Origin: an uncultured Eubacteriales bacterium
GTDB taxonomy: Bacteria > Bacillota > Clostridia > Christensenellales > Aristaeellaceae
Length of the DNA: 40,603 nt
Reading direction: 5' to 3'
Assembly (NCBI GenBank): GCA_902789365.1
Contig: CADANQ010000016.1
Span: forward strand, 1-40,603
Shown: positions 7,885-16,596 of the stretch, in pieces
How the letters are laid out: each line of letters begins with the position of its first letter
Numbering within the stretch: position 1 is the stretch's first letter
The notes under the pieces: model-generated
The model's input: the letters and a program-made list of their open reading frames with translations, nothing else
Database searches by the model: none
What the model was told of the DNA's origin: nothing
Translations under genes and position numbers: made by a program

Positions 7885-8850
7885 TTGCTTCTTAAACAGG
7901 AAAACACCCGCGACCTGACCGGGCTCATCGGCATCAACGACCGGAACCTGGCCGTCATCGAACAGGAACTGAACGTTTCCGTCATTATCCTCGGGGACGA
8001 AATCCGGATTCAGGGGAGCGACGAAGACCGCGCGCTTTGCGAAAAATGCATCCGCTGCATGATGGACCTCCAGCGCCGGGGGGAAGCGCTGGACCCTCCC
8101 AGGGTACGCTATATCATCTCCCTTGCAAGGGAGGGAGCCGAGGACAAGGCCCTTGAGCTTTTCGAGGACGTCATCGTCCTGAACTACCGGGGCCGCCCGG
8201 TAAAGTGCCGCACCCTGGGCCAGATGGAGTATATCCGCTCAATCCGCAAAAATCAGCTGACCCTGGCCGTCGGCCCCGCCGGAACGGGCAAGACCTACCT
8301 GGCGGTCGCCATGGCCGCCGGCGCCCTCAAAAACCGCGAGGCTGAACGGATTATCCTGACCCGCCCCGCCGTGGAAGCCGGGGAAAAACTGGGTTATCTT
8401 CCCGGCGACATGGTCCAGAAGGTGGACCCCTACCTGAGGCCCCTGTACGACGCCCTTTTTGACATGATGGGCCCCGACGCCTCCCAGCGGCTGACCGAAC
8501 GCGGCGTCCTTGAGGTCGCGCCTCTTGCCTTTATGCGCGGCCGGACCCTGGCCAACGCTTTTATCATCCTGGACGAAGCGCAGAACACCACCCCGGAACA
8601 GATGAAGATGTTCCTCACCCGCCTGGGCGAGGGCTCACGCTGCATCGTTACCGGGGATCCGACGCAGATCGACCTTCCCAGGGGCCGCTCTTCGGGACTG
8701 ACCGAGGCCGTGCAGATTCTGGAAGGCATCCCCGGCATCGGCGTCTGCCGCCTGACCGGCCGGGACGTGGTGCGTCACGAGCTTGTTCAGCGCATCGTGG
8801 AAGCTTACGCCGAACGGGAAAAAGGTGAAACCGACGCAAAGCAGGTGTGA
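7885..8850 (+). CDS. phoH: PhoH family ATPase
   Basis: A 321-residue PhoH-like P-loop ATPase with an N-terminal KH-like segment (NDRNLAVIEQELNVSVIILGDEIRIQG), Walker A GPAGTGKTYLAV, the RPAVEAGEKLGYLPGD signature, Walker B FIILDEAQNTT and the VTGDPTQIDLP motif. It is functionally linked to RNA processing with YbeY, which lies two genes downstream. I place the start at TTG (7885-7887): GGAG stands 8 bases before it, the length then matches Bacillus PhoH, and the in-frame ATG further upstream lies inside the phosphatase gene. Spacing to pgpH is two bases. Confidence 0.92.
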   Translation: MLLKQENTRDLTGLIGINDRNLAVIEQELNVSVIILGDEIRIQGSDEDRALCEKCIRCMMDLQRRGEALDPPRVRYIISLAREGAEDKALELFEDVIVLNYRGRPVKCRTLGQMEYIRSIRKNQLTLAVGPAGTGKTYLAVAMAAGALKNREAERIILTRPAVEAGEKLGYLPGDMVQKVDPYLRPLYDALFDMMGPDASQRLTERGVLEVAPLAFMRGRTLANAFIILDEAQNTTPEQMKMFLTRLGEGSRCIVTGDPTQIDLPRGRSSGLTEAVQILEGIPGIGVCRLTGRDVVRHELVQRIVEAYAEREKGETDAKQV

Positions 8851-8852
8851 TC

Positions 8853-11378
8853 ATGAAAAAAGACGCCTCCGCCTCAAAGAAAAAAAAGAAAACAAAAGCC
8901 GAGCTCCATGACCTGCGGCTCAGGTGCCTGATCTGCGCGGCAACCTGCGCGGTAATCACGGTGCTGTTTCTTGTGGCCATCATTCCTGCCAGGTACAGCC
9001 TGAGCGTGGGCATGGTTCCTCCCGTCACCATTCAGGCGACCAAGGACGTGGTGGATACGGTGACCACCGAAAGGCTGCGGACGGAGGCCGCGAACGCGGT
9101 GGCTCCCCCTTATATCAATCAGCCCGGGGTGGTCGAATCGGTCATGGCCGAATACGACCTGGTATTTGCCCAGCTGAGAGTCGTCAGCGAATACAGCACC
9201 ACCCTGGAAAACGTAACCCTCACCCGCGTATTCACAAAGGACGAGCTTGCCTGGGCGCGAAGCATCCTGACGCGCCTCAACCTGGCCGATTACCAGCTGA
9301 CAACCCTGCTCCGGATTACCCCGGAGGATATGAACCGTCTTTACGGCATCATCTACCAAGCCCTTGAAAACGCCATGAGAGCCCCTGTCTACCCCGGGAA
9401 CGAGGACAAAACGGTGGACTCCATCGTCAATATCATCGGCTTTACCGTGACCCAGATGCCCGGAGGACAGAATCTGCTGCAAAACGTGGTCAAGCCCATC
9501 CTGCGGCACTGCATCAAGGCCAACCAAGTGGTGGACGAGGAAAGATACGCCCAGATGCGCCAGGAAGCCAGCGACCACATCGACCCCATCGTTTACAAAC
9601 AGGGCCAGAACATCGTTGTCAAGGGAGAAGGCCGCGTCGCCCTGAATCAGATTCGCATGCTGGAAGAGCTGGGGCTTTTGACCAACAAAGACGCGGATAT
9701 CAATCCCTACCTCGGCGGCGCGGTGCTGTCCGTCATGGTGATCACCCTGATGTACTGCATTCTTGCCAGGCTGGACAAAAATTCCTTCCGAAGTCCCATC
9801 AAGCTTCTTCTGATCTCCATCATCTTCTGCCTCACCTTCGCTCTGGCCATCGTGATGAGGCTGATCTCGGTCAACCTGATGCCGGTTCTGCTGTGCGGAA
9901 TGCTTGCGGCCATCCTGGTCACCGCCAGGGCCGGGCTTGTATGCAACGCGGCCATCGGGATTCTTGTGGCCGGTCTGGCCGCCGGAAGCAGCCAGGCATA
10001 CACCGAGCAGTCGGTCCTGATCATCATGACCACCCTGGTGTCCGGGTCTCTTGTGGTCCTCCTTCTGGCAAGCAACAAATCCTCCCGCCTGATCGCCATC
10101 CTCGCAGGTCTCAGCGCCGCGGCCTCGGACTTTGCGATCTTTATCTCCCTCAGCCTGATGACCCGGGCGGACCTGACCAACACCCTGACCGACGCGCTTC
10201 TGCATTCGGCTGGAACGCTGATGGCCACCTTCCTGTTCCTTGGCTTCCAGCCCCTCCTGGAGCTGATTTTCAACCTGCCCACCAGCTATAAGCTGCTGGA
10301 ACTCAGCAACCCCAACCGTCCGCTGCTCAAACGCCTTTTGATGGAAGCTCCGGGCACCTATCACCATTCCATCATCGTCGCGAACCTCGCCGAGGCGGCG
10401 GCGGAGGCCATCGGGGCCAATCCTCTTCTTGCCCGGGTGGGAGGCTATTATCACGACATCGGCAAGCTGAAGCGCCCCCTCTTTTTCAAGGAGAACCAGT
10501 CCAACGGCATCAATCCCCACGATCAGACGGATCCCGGCACCTCCGCGGCCATCGTCACCGCCCATGTACGGGACGGCGTGGCCATGGCCCGGGAGGACAG
10601 GCTGCCCGAAGACATCGTCAGGATCATCTCCGAGCATCACGGCGATACGCCGGTCATGTATTTCTATCACAAGGCCCTGCAGCAGGCCAACGGAAATCCC
10701 GTTGATATCAACGCTTTCCGCTACGCGGGCCATCCCCCGACCACCCGCGAAAGCGCGATTATCATGCTGTGCGATACCATTGAGGCCGCGGTTCGCACCA
10801 TGAAGAATCCCTCCGCCTCCGCCATCGAATCCTTTATCGTAAAGCTGGTCCGGGGCAAGCTGGAGGACGGTCAGCTTTCGGACAGCGACCTGACCCTGAA
10901 GGATATAGACAAAATCTGCGCCTCTTGCACCAACGTCCTTGTGGGCGTCTTCCATGAAAGGATCGAGTACCCCCACATGGAAAGCCATGACATACGCATT
11001 CTTTCTTCTGTTTCGGGTGATCAGGCTGCCGCGGAATCCGCGCAGAAGAACCCTGACGCCGCGCATCCGCCAAAGGCCTCCGACGCGCCCGCGCAGAAAG
11101 TTCCCGTCCCCGCCGCGCCCGTGCCTCAGACTCAGAAGGCTCCCGCTCCGAAAACGCCCGAAAAGGAAAAGGATGCAGCCTCGATGATTGTCACCCCGCC
11201 GTCGGTGAAGCCCGTGCCGGTGGTCAGGCTGGAATCCACCCAGCCCCTTCCGGTGATCGATCCGGAGGATTTGGCGGTGCCCGCGCCTTATATCATTTCG
11301 TCGGCTGACAACCCGATGCCCGAGGATTCCGTGCCCGATCGGAAGCCGGACGAGGGCGGCGAAGGAGGCGTGAACTGA
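8853..11378 (+). CDS. pgpH: Membrane-bound HD phosphohydrolase, PgpH type (c-di-AMP phosphodiesterase)
   Basis: The 841-residue protein has the 7TMR-HD architecture: a lysine-rich N-terminus, one membrane helix (about 27-46), an extracellular 7TMR-HDED domain (about 50-285), a cluster of membrane helices (about 290-480) and a cytoplasmic HD domain. HD residues 534-535 sit in GGYYHDIGKLKRP, preceded by EAPGTYHHS and followed by ISEHHGDTPVMYF. PgpH of Listeria and Bacillus degrades c-di-AMP to pApA, and the phoH-pgpH-ybeY order is the conserved one. Unusually, about 130 residues rich in Pro, Ala and Lys follow the HD domain and look disordered. The ATG at 8853 was preferred over a GTG at 8847. 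Its TGA overlaps the next ATG by one base. Confidence 0.93.
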   Translation: MKKDASASKKKKKTKAELHDLRLRCLICAATCAVITVLFLVAIIPARYSLSVGMVPPVTIQATKDVVDTVTTERLRTEAANAVAPPYINQPGVVESVMAEYDLVFAQLRVVSEYSTTLENVTLTRVFTKDELAWARSILTRLNLADYQLTTLLRITPEDMNRLYGIIYQALENAMRAPVYPGNEDKTVDSIVNIIGFTVTQMPGGQNLLQNVVKPILRHCIKANQVVDEERYAQMRQEASDHIDPIVYKQGQNIVVKGEGRVALNQIRMLEELGLLTNKDADINPYLGGAVLSVMVITLMYCILARLDKNSFRSPIKLLLISIIFCLTFALAIVMRLISVNLMPVLLCGMLAAILVTARAGLVCNAAIGILVAGLAAGSSQAYTEQSVLIIMTTLVSGSLVVLLLASNKSSRLIAILAGLSAAASDFAIFISLSLMTRADLTNTLTDALLHSAGTLMATFLFLGFQPLLELIFNLPTSYKLLELSNPNRPLLKRLLMEAPGTYHHSIIVANLAEAAAEAIGANPLLARVGGYYHDIGKLKRPLFFKENQSNGINPHDQTDPGTSAAIVTAHVRDGVAMAREDRLPEDIVRIISEHHGDTPVMYFYHKALQQANGNPVDINAFRYAGHPPTTRESAIIMLCDTIEAAVRTMKNPSASAIESFIVKLVRGKLEDGQLSDSDLTLKDIDKICASCTNVLVGVFHERIEYPHMESHDIRILSSVSGDQAAAESAQKNPDAAHPPKASDAPAQKVPVPAAPVPQTQKAPAPKTPEKEKDAASMIVTPPSVKPVPVVRLESTQPLPVIDPEDLAVPAPYIISSADNPMPEDSVPDRKPDEGGEGGVN

Positions 11379-12259
11379 TGGGCGCGCATGTAGAGATTGA
11401 AACCGTTTTTCCCGCCCCCGCCGAAGCCCTGGCGCTTCTCCGTGCCGCGGCCGACGCGGCCCTCGCCGAAGAAGGGATCAAAATCGACGTGTCCTGCCAT
11501 GTTCTTGTCACGGATGACGACGGCATCCGCAGGATCAATCATTCCCACAGAGGCCTGGATCAAGCCACGGACGTGCTTTCCTTCCCGTCCCTTCCCTTCG
11601 CGCCGGACCATACCGCCGCGTCCCATCCGGAATGGCTCGACATGGAATATGACGTCGACACCGGGACCGTTTTCCTCGGCGACATCGTCATTTCATGGCC
11701 ACGGGTCCTTTCCCAGGCCGAAGAGTACGGGCATTCTGCCGCCCGCGAAACCGCTTACCTGATGACCCACGCCATGTTTCACCTGATGGGATACGACCAT
11801 ATGGAAAAGGAGGACCGGCGCCGTATGCGTCAAATGGAGGAGAAATCCATCGCCCGCTTCCTGCCCGCAAACGAGGAAGAAAAAATGCTTTCCCTGGCCC
11901 GGGAAGCGATGAAAATGGCTTATGTGCCTTATTCCCACTACCCGGTGGGAGCGTGTCTCAAATGTACCGACGGCACCCTTTATACGGGCTGCAACATCGA
12001 AAACGCCTCCTTCGGCGCCACCAACTGCGCCGAAAGAACAGCCATCTTCAAGGCGGTCAGCGAAGGCCGCCGCGACTTCGAATCCATCGCCATCGCCGCC
12101 GGCCCCTCCGCGCCCTGGCCCTGTGGGATCTGCCGCCAGGTCATGAACGAATTCAGCCCAGGAATGCGGGTAATGGTCACCTGGGACGGCGGGAGCGACG
12201 CGATGCCGCTCTCGGATCTGCTTCCCCATGGTTTTGGTCCCGAGTCCCTCGACAAATAA
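11378..12259 (+). CDS. ybeY-cdd: YbeY endoribonuclease fused to cytidine deaminase
   Basis: One 293-residue open frame carries two enzymes. Residues 1-165 are YbeY, the zinc endoribonuclease of 16S rRNA maturation and ribosome quality control: NHSHRGLDQATDVLSFP, FLGDIVIS, and the zinc motif with H131, H135 and H141 in HAMFHLMGYDH. Residues 170-293 are a homotetrameric-type cytidine deaminase: CNIENASFGATNCAERTA with catalytic E219 and zinc ligand C217, then PCGICRQ with ligands C249 and C252. In Bacillus the two genes are separate, with dgkA between them; here dgkA is absent. Met170 (11885-11887) is preceded by GAGGAAG at about 5 bases, so free deaminase may also be made by internal initiation. 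The main ATG has GGAGG 9 bases upstream. Confidence 0.92.
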   Translation: MGAHVEIETVFPAPAEALALLRAAADAALAEEGIKIDVSCHVLVTDDDGIRRINHSHRGLDQATDVLSFPSLPFAPDHTAASHPEWLDMEYDVDTGTVFLGDIVISWPRVLSQAEEYGHSAARETAYLMTHAMFHLMGYDHMEKEDRRRMRQMEEKSIARFLPANEEEKMLSLAREAMKMAYVPYSHYPVGACLKCTDGTLYTGCNIENASFGATNCAERTAIFKAVSEGRRDFESIAIAAGPSAPWPCGICRQVMNEFSPGMRVMVTWDGGSDAMPLSDLLPHGFGPESLDK

Positions 12260-12279
12260 TCACAGTAAAGGAAATCATC

Positions 12280-13176
12280 ATGGAAAACGAACGTCCCTTC
12301 CGCTCCGGCTTCGCCGTAATTGCCGGACGCCCCAACGTGGGCAAATCCACCCTTCTCAACGCCCTGATCGGCGAAAAAATCGCCATCGTATCGGACCGGC
12401 CCCAGACCACCAGGAATTCCATCGTCGGCATCCTGAACGGTCCGGACAGCCAGCTGGTATTCGTTGACACCCCCGGGTACCACACTCCCCGGACAAAGCT
12501 CGGAAGCTATATGATGCAGGCATGGCAGGACGCGATGCAGGGCATCGACGCCCTTTTGGTTCTGGCGGACGTAACCGCCATCGGCCCGAAGGACCGTCAG
12601 CTGATCCATGAGCTTGGTCAGAAAAAGTGCCGCAAGCTCCTCCTTCTCAACAAAATCGACCTGGTGGAAAAGCAAGCGCTCCTATCCGTTATCGAAAGCT
12701 TCAAAAACGAAGGCTATGACGAGATTTATCCCATTTCCGCCAGGGACGGCGAAGGCATGGACGCTCTGCGCGAGGACCTTCTCGCCCACCTTCCCGAGGG
12801 CCCCAGGTATTACCCGGACGACAGCATCACCAGCCAGACCGAGCGTCAGATTGCGGGCGAGATTATCCGCGAAAAGGCTCTGCGAAACCTTCGGGACGAA
12901 GTACCCCACGGCATCGGCGTGGAGATCATCCGTTTCCAGGAAAGCGACCGCCTGGTCACCATCTACGCCAATATCTTCTGTGAAAAGGATTCCCACAAAT
13001 GGATCATCATCGGCAAGGGCGGAAGCATGATCCGGCTGATCGGCACCCAGGCCAGACAGGACATTGAAAGCCTCCTGGGAACGCAGGTCAACCTGCAGCT
13101 GTGGGTCAAGGTGCGGCCGGACTGGCGCAACAACCTCGCCGATCTGAAGGACCTGGGCTATAATTCCGATAAATAA
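12280..13176 (+). CDS. era: GTPase Era
   Basis: Era is an essential GTPase that binds the 3' end of 16S rRNA and helps 30S assembly. The 298-residue protein has G1 GRPNVGKST, G2 TTRNSIVG, G3 DTPGYHTP, G4 NKID, G5 ISARDG, and a C-terminal KH domain with IIGKGGSMIRLIG, ending in a short tail. AAAGGAAA precedes the ATG at 12280, 20 bases after the ybeY-cdd stop. It closes the operon, next to a bidirectional terminator. Its co-transcription with YbeY fits their shared role in 16S rRNA 3'-end maturation. Confidence 0.97.
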   Translation: MENERPFRSGFAVIAGRPNVGKSTLLNALIGEKIAIVSDRPQTTRNSIVGILNGPDSQLVFVDTPGYHTPRTKLGSYMMQAWQDAMQGIDALLVLADVTAIGPKDRQLIHELGQKKCRKLLLLNKIDLVEKQALLSVIESFKNEGYDEIYPISARDGEGMDALREDLLAHLPEGPRYYPDDSITSQTERQIAGEIIREKALRNLRDEVPHGIGVEIIRFQESDRLVTIYANIFCEKDSHKWIIIGKGGSMIRLIGTQARQDIESLLGTQVNLQLWVKVRPDWRNNLADLKDLGYNSDK

Positions 13177-13180
13177 GCGT

Positions 13181-13221
13181 AAAAAACACGCCCCGGCGTT
13201 TGCCGGGGCGTTCGCTTTTTT
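13181..13221. terminator. Bidirectional terminator between era and the GNAT gene
   Basis: A 9-bp perfect GC stem (13189-13197 with 13202-13210, CGCCCCGGC/GCCGGGGCG) has a 4-base loop. Toward the right it is followed by TTCGCTTTTTT; on the minus strand it is followed by TGTTTTTT. It therefore can stop both era and the convergent acetyltransferase gene. Confidence 0.92.
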
Positions 13222-13234
13222 AGGGTATTCGCGG

Positions 13235-14047
13235 TTATTTAATCATATTGATGCCCGGCAGGCAGTTCACCGTGCGGATGAACTGGCCCTTTAAGTGCTG
13301 CATCAGCGCCATCTGAGGGGTGTTGCGCCTGAAGATATGGGTGTACATAATTGCCACCCCCTGATCGCGCAGATGGACGCAGGCCGCCTCAATCAGCTGG
13401 GACGCCAGCCGCTGCCGGCGGAACTCCGGAACCGTGTAGATATTCAAAAGCGTCGCCGTCTGCCCCACGCCGGTGAAGACCGCTTCGCAGGCCGGCTCCA
13501 CGGGGTTGCCCTGCCGGTAAAAGGCCAGGGCCAGGAAATGCTCCTGCTGCCGCCACAGCGTCAGATGGTCATGGGTCACCGCCTGGATGCGGTATCTGTT
13601 CAGCCTTTCCAGGAACTTCATTTCATCCTGGGGCGTAATCAGCGGCACCTGGTAATAATCGTACCCCATCGGCGCCTGCGCCTGTCCGTAAGGCAGGTAA
13701 AAACTGTACAGGTCCTCGCTGTCGTCCTGCTTCATGCCCATCCGGTCGCAGAATTTCAGATACTCGGTATCCTTCGGGTCCACCTGAGTATAAAACCGGG
13801 CGGGCACCCCTTTTTCATTTCGGATCTGCCCCGCCCTTGCAAGGAGCGCCCCAAAGAGCATCGCCCGGGCCGACAGCTGGGTTTCCATCTGCATGTAGAT
13901 GTGCAGCGGTTCCGAAGGGTAAAGCTCCTGCTGGAAAAAAGGAATCACATAACCGTATCCCAGCTGGATCCGGCTGTCGCTGGAAACGAAAAACACGTTC
14001 TCCGGGGGAATGCCCTGATATTCGGAGGGCGGATTGTTGATTACCAT
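13235..14047 (-). CDS. GNAT family N-acetyltransferase, two-domain
   Basis: A 270-residue protein that looks like a tandem GNAT. The C-terminal half has the acetyl-CoA-binding pattern: ACEAVFTGVGQTATLLNIYTVPEFR followed by RRQRLASQLIEAA, where R-R-Q-R-L-A replaces the usual R/Q-x-x-G-x-G/A. The N-terminal half (about 30-120) has a weaker, degenerate GNAT pattern around RAMLFGALLARAG and FCDRMGMKQ. The substrate cannot be inferred. AAAGGTCC lies upstream of the ATG. It is convergent with era and shares its terminator; upstream lies the SH3 protein gene in the same direction. Confidence 0.78.
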   Translation of the reverse strand: MVINNPPSEYQGIPPENVFFVSSDSRIQLGYGYVIPFFQQELYPSEPLHIYMQMETQLSARAMLFGALLARAGQIRNEKGVPARFYTQVDPKDTEYLKFCDRMGMKQDDSEDLYSFYLPYGQAQAPMGYDYYQVPLITPQDEMKFLERLNRYRIQAVTHDHLTLWRQQEHFLALAFYRQGNPVEPACEAVFTGVGQTATLLNIYTVPEFRRQRLASQLIEAACVHLRDQGVAIMYTHIFRRNTPQMALMQHLKGQFIRTVNCLPGINMIK

Positions 14048-14069
14048 ACAAAAAGGACCTTTCTTTCGT

Positions 14070-14103
14070 ACAGGCGGCGCAGCGGATATGCCGCCTGTTT
14101 TTT
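14070..14103. terminator. Hairpin between the SH3 gene and the GNAT gene
   Basis: ACAGGCGGC (14070-14078) pairs with GCCGCCTGT (14090-14098). The T run that would make it an intrinsic terminator is on the plus strand (to 14103), while both flanking genes are on the minus strand. It may be an mRNA 3'-end stabiliser, a weak minus-strand terminator or a block to antisense transcription. Confidence 0.5.
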
Positions 14104-15676
14104 ACCTCAGCGCCGTTCTGGGGACAAACCCTCTCACCGCGGTCCCGTTGGCATATACCTCCACATAGGCCCACGCGCTGTTCATGTCCAGATCGGCAAG
14201 CCAGGTTACGCTGCTGCCGGAATCAAGCATCATCAGGGTGTCCGTTCCCTCCATCGGATCGGAGGTCAGGGCGGACCGGGAGATTATCACGGCGGGCGTC
14301 CCGTTCAGTGACAGGGAAGGAATATCCGGAAGCGTGCCCTGCAGCTGGAAGGCGTTGACATAACCCACCCGGGTCATCCGGCTGTCGTTCTGGTACATGA
14401 CCAGGAGCCACTGCCCGTCGTACCCCGCAACCCACACCTGTCCGCTGACGGTCATAAGCGCCGTGCCGCCGTCAGAGCGGGGCGCGGAAGCGTTAGGCGC
14501 GGCATAGACAGGAAGCGTCTGGCCGGGAGTGAAGGAAAACGTAGTGAAGGAAAGCCTGGGATGCCCCGTACCGGCGGCTGCCGCGGGCGCTTCGCTGACC
14601 CCCTGAACCGCGCCGGACGCGGACGCGTCGGGCACAATCGCGGCACCATAGCTTCCGGTATCCGGCGCGGCACCGTAGCTTCCGGTGTCCGGGACCGCCG
14701 CGGCGCCGTAGTTTCCGGCGTCCGGCGCGGCATAAGCGCCGGCGGTATCAGGCACGACAGCCGCGCCGCCGACACCGTAGGTGCCGACCACGCCGTAAAC
14801 GCCGTACGCGCCGGGCGCCGCAGCTCCCACGCCGCCGACGACCGCTCCCGCGGAAGGATAACCGCATGTCCCGAACCCGGGATAGGTGGTATTGACCAGG
14901 TCAGCGCGGATATACGCAGTGGTCCCGTAATAGCAGATCCTGTACCAGTATACGCCGCAGGAGCACACGACGCCGGTCACCATGACCGGGGTGCCGCGGC
15001 TCAACTGGGCGATCTTGGTGCCGTTGGGGGCCAGGCGCACATTGACCGCGCAGGTATTTGTCCAGCCGTTGTATCCGGAAGCGGGGATTCCGCTCCAGCC
15101 CGCGGGATATGTTCCGGGAACGACGCCCACGACCCCTACGGCCGAGGAGGACACCAGATCGCTGCGGACCCAGCCGGTCAGGCCGGAAACCTGAGCCTGA
15201 TACCATACCGAACCGAAAGCATCCCGGACCGCCCCGGAAATCTGCAGCGCGGTTCCGCGATTCAATTGCATGATGGATGTGTAGGAAGTGCCGGGGCCCG
15301 AACGGAAATTCGTCGCGTCCAGAAGGATATACGCCACATTGCAGGTAACCGGGCACGTCGTAACGGCAGCCATTACCGGGACCGGCGCGCCGCAGACATA
15401 GCCGCTGTAAATCCATCCGCACAGCGTACCGATCGTTCCGTAATACCAAAGCCTGCCTCCGGTGCAGTACGCCTGATTGGTTACATAAAACGTATCGCCG
15501 CACATGGCAATGCCGCACACGGCGTTGGAAGTGCCCGGACCCGTGCGCACATTGATCCTGTACCCGTTGATATAACCCGTGAACGCGGTGCACGGAGCGT
15601 ATCCCGCCGCGGCGGCCGGCACAGCGGCCGTTACAAGCAGGAGACAGACAAGCAGGAAAGCAAAGCGTCTTTTCAT
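14102..15676 (-). CDS. Exported multi-SH3-domain protein with repeat linker
   Basis: A 524-residue exported protein. Residues 1-24 are a signal peptide (MKRR, hydrophobic core, cleavage near AAAA-GY). Three bacterial SH3 (SH3b) domains follow at about 36-95, 117-175 and 208-262, recognised by NVRTGPGTS, NFRSGPGTS and NVRLAPNGTK plus G-W-(I/V) strands. A Gly/Ala-rich linker (about 265-370) contains repeats of the type PDTGSYGAA. Two diverged SH3-like domains close the protein (about 385-445 and 460-523). SH3b domains usually bind cell-wall peptide stems. All 13 mature cysteines lie before residue 272, which is unusual for a Gram-positive exported protein. No catalytic domain is visible. GGGAGGGGG precedes the ATG. 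Confidence 0.85.
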   Translation of the reverse strand: MKRRFAFLLVCLLLVTAAVPAAAAGYAPCTAFTGYINGYRINVRTGPGTSNAVCGIAMCGDTFYVTNQAYCTGGRLWYYGTIGTLCGWIYSGYVCGAPVPVMAAVTTCPVTCNVAYILLDATNFRSGPGTSYTSIMQLNRGTALQISGAVRDAFGSVWYQAQVSGLTGWVRSDLVSSSAVGVVGVVPGTYPAGWSGIPASGYNGWTNTCAVNVRLAPNGTKIAQLSRGTPVMVTGVVCSCGVYWYRICYYGTTAYIRADLVNTTYPGFGTCGYPSAGAVVGGVGAAAPGAYGVYGVVGTYGVGGAAVVPDTAGAYAAPDAGNYGAAAVPDTGSYGAAPDTGSYGAAIVPDASASGAVQGVSEAPAAAAGTGHPRLSFTTFSFTPGQTLPVYAAPNASAPRSDGGTALMTVSGQVWVAGYDGQWLLVMYQNDSRMTRVGYVNAFQLQGTLPDIPSLSLNGTPAVIISRSALTSDPMEGTDTLMMLDSGSSVTWLADLDMNSAWAYVEVYANGTAVRGFVPRTALR

Positions 15677-15718
15677 GCCAAAAGCCCCCTCCCGGAGTCA
15701 TCATTCTTACATACAGTC

Positions 15719-15724
15719 ATTATA
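15719..15724 (-). promoter_or_regulatory. Probable -10 element of the SH3 protein gene
   Basis: A perfect TATAAT on the minus strand lies about 43 bases upstream of the start codon. No good -35 hexamer is present at 16-18 bases, so this is a partial promoter call. The rest of the gap up to 15859 is AT-rich with no recognisable gene. Confidence 0.4.
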
Positions 15725-15859
15725 ACCTTTCACGGGAGCGCTTCACATAGCTGTTTTCTTAATCTTTTCTTACAATTATTTAATATCCCCGCCCGCCTTT
15801 CCGCGGGTCCGGACGGTTCCTTCGCCCCGAAAACGCGGCGGAGTCCGAGCCCGGAAGAC

Positions 15860-16324
15860 TCACTGTTTGACGGCGCGCCGACGCACGAGGAGCGCTTCCT
15901 CGCTTTTTCCGTGCCTGAGGCGAAGCCCTTCCCTGGCCATCCGTTCGTTCAGGTCCCTGTCCAGCGTTTCGCGCAGTCCGTTTTTAACGAGCATGCGGCG
16001 GAAACGGTAAAGCGTGGTGGCGTCGGGCACGCCGCCCGAATAAAAGTCCACGCCCGCAAAGGTACGCATGGCGTAGCTGTCCATCACCGCCTCCTCGCAG
16101 CCCGCCCCGGAAAGGCCGTACCAGTCCTGCAGAAGGATCAGGCGGAGCATCAGTTCCGGCTCCGTGGCCGGCCTGCCGCGGTTTTTTCGCGCGTACATGG
16201 GGCGGATCAGCGCCATCCATTCCTCCCAGGGAATCACCTCGTCCATTTTTTTAAGGAACAGGTCCCGCCGGGTGGGAAATTTGCGTTTGCCGTATTCGAT
16301 ATCGCTGAATGTCATCTGCGCCAA
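15860..16324 (-). pseudogene. Truncated IS5-type transposase (N-terminal domain only)
   Basis: The 154 residues match the N-terminal DUF772-type domain of IS5-group transposases: MTFSDIEYGKRKFPTRRDLFL, PWEEWMALIRPMY, RGRPATEPELMLRLILLQ and GVPDATTLYRFRRML. Complete proteins of this type run to about 300 residues or more and carry a DDE catalytic domain that usually begins just after a GLRLR-type segment. Here the reading frame leaves the family pattern right after GLRLRHGK and stops 18 residues later, so all catalytic acidic residues are missing. I could not identify terminal inverted repeats. It probably starts at TTG (16324) with GAGGTG upstream, or at ATG (16315). Confidence 0.8.
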
Positions 16325-16515
16325 AGCTTTTCACCTCTCAGGCTGATCGGTCCGGAAGGGCAGGCGGTTTATTCTGTGAATAATTATACCACAATCGACC
16401 GCGTTATGCCCATCTTTTTTCGTTTTTTCCATAATCCTTTAGCCGAGGAAACCCGGGACGAAACGCGCGGCGGCGGAGAATAACGGTCCGTCAGGATAAG
16501 GATATAAATATCGCA

Positions 16516-16544
16516 TTGTCAACCCGCGTTTTTTCCTGTATATT
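16516..16544 (+). promoter_or_regulatory. Promoter of the Tet(M)-like GTPase gene
   Basis: TTGTCA (16516-16521) and TATATT (16539-16544) have a 17-base spacer. The implied leader is only about 45 bases, too short for the attenuating leader peptide seen upstream of classical tet(M). Confidence 0.7.
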
Positions 16545-16596
16545 GGTATTATCTTCGCCGCGTATCCTTTGGCGGCGCGGCGAACGGGAGGAACCC

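Noticed and set aside
8874..11066. 730-codon minus-strand open frame opposite pgpH
   Set aside because: It is antisense to a strongly supported gene and has low-complexity Gly/Asp/Gln composition typical of shadow frames.
11695..12279. N-terminal extension of Era by about 195 residues in the same frame
   Set aside because: The extension overlaps the ybeY-cdd gene in another frame and has no family similarity, whereas the ATG at 12280 has a ribosome-binding site and matches Era starts.
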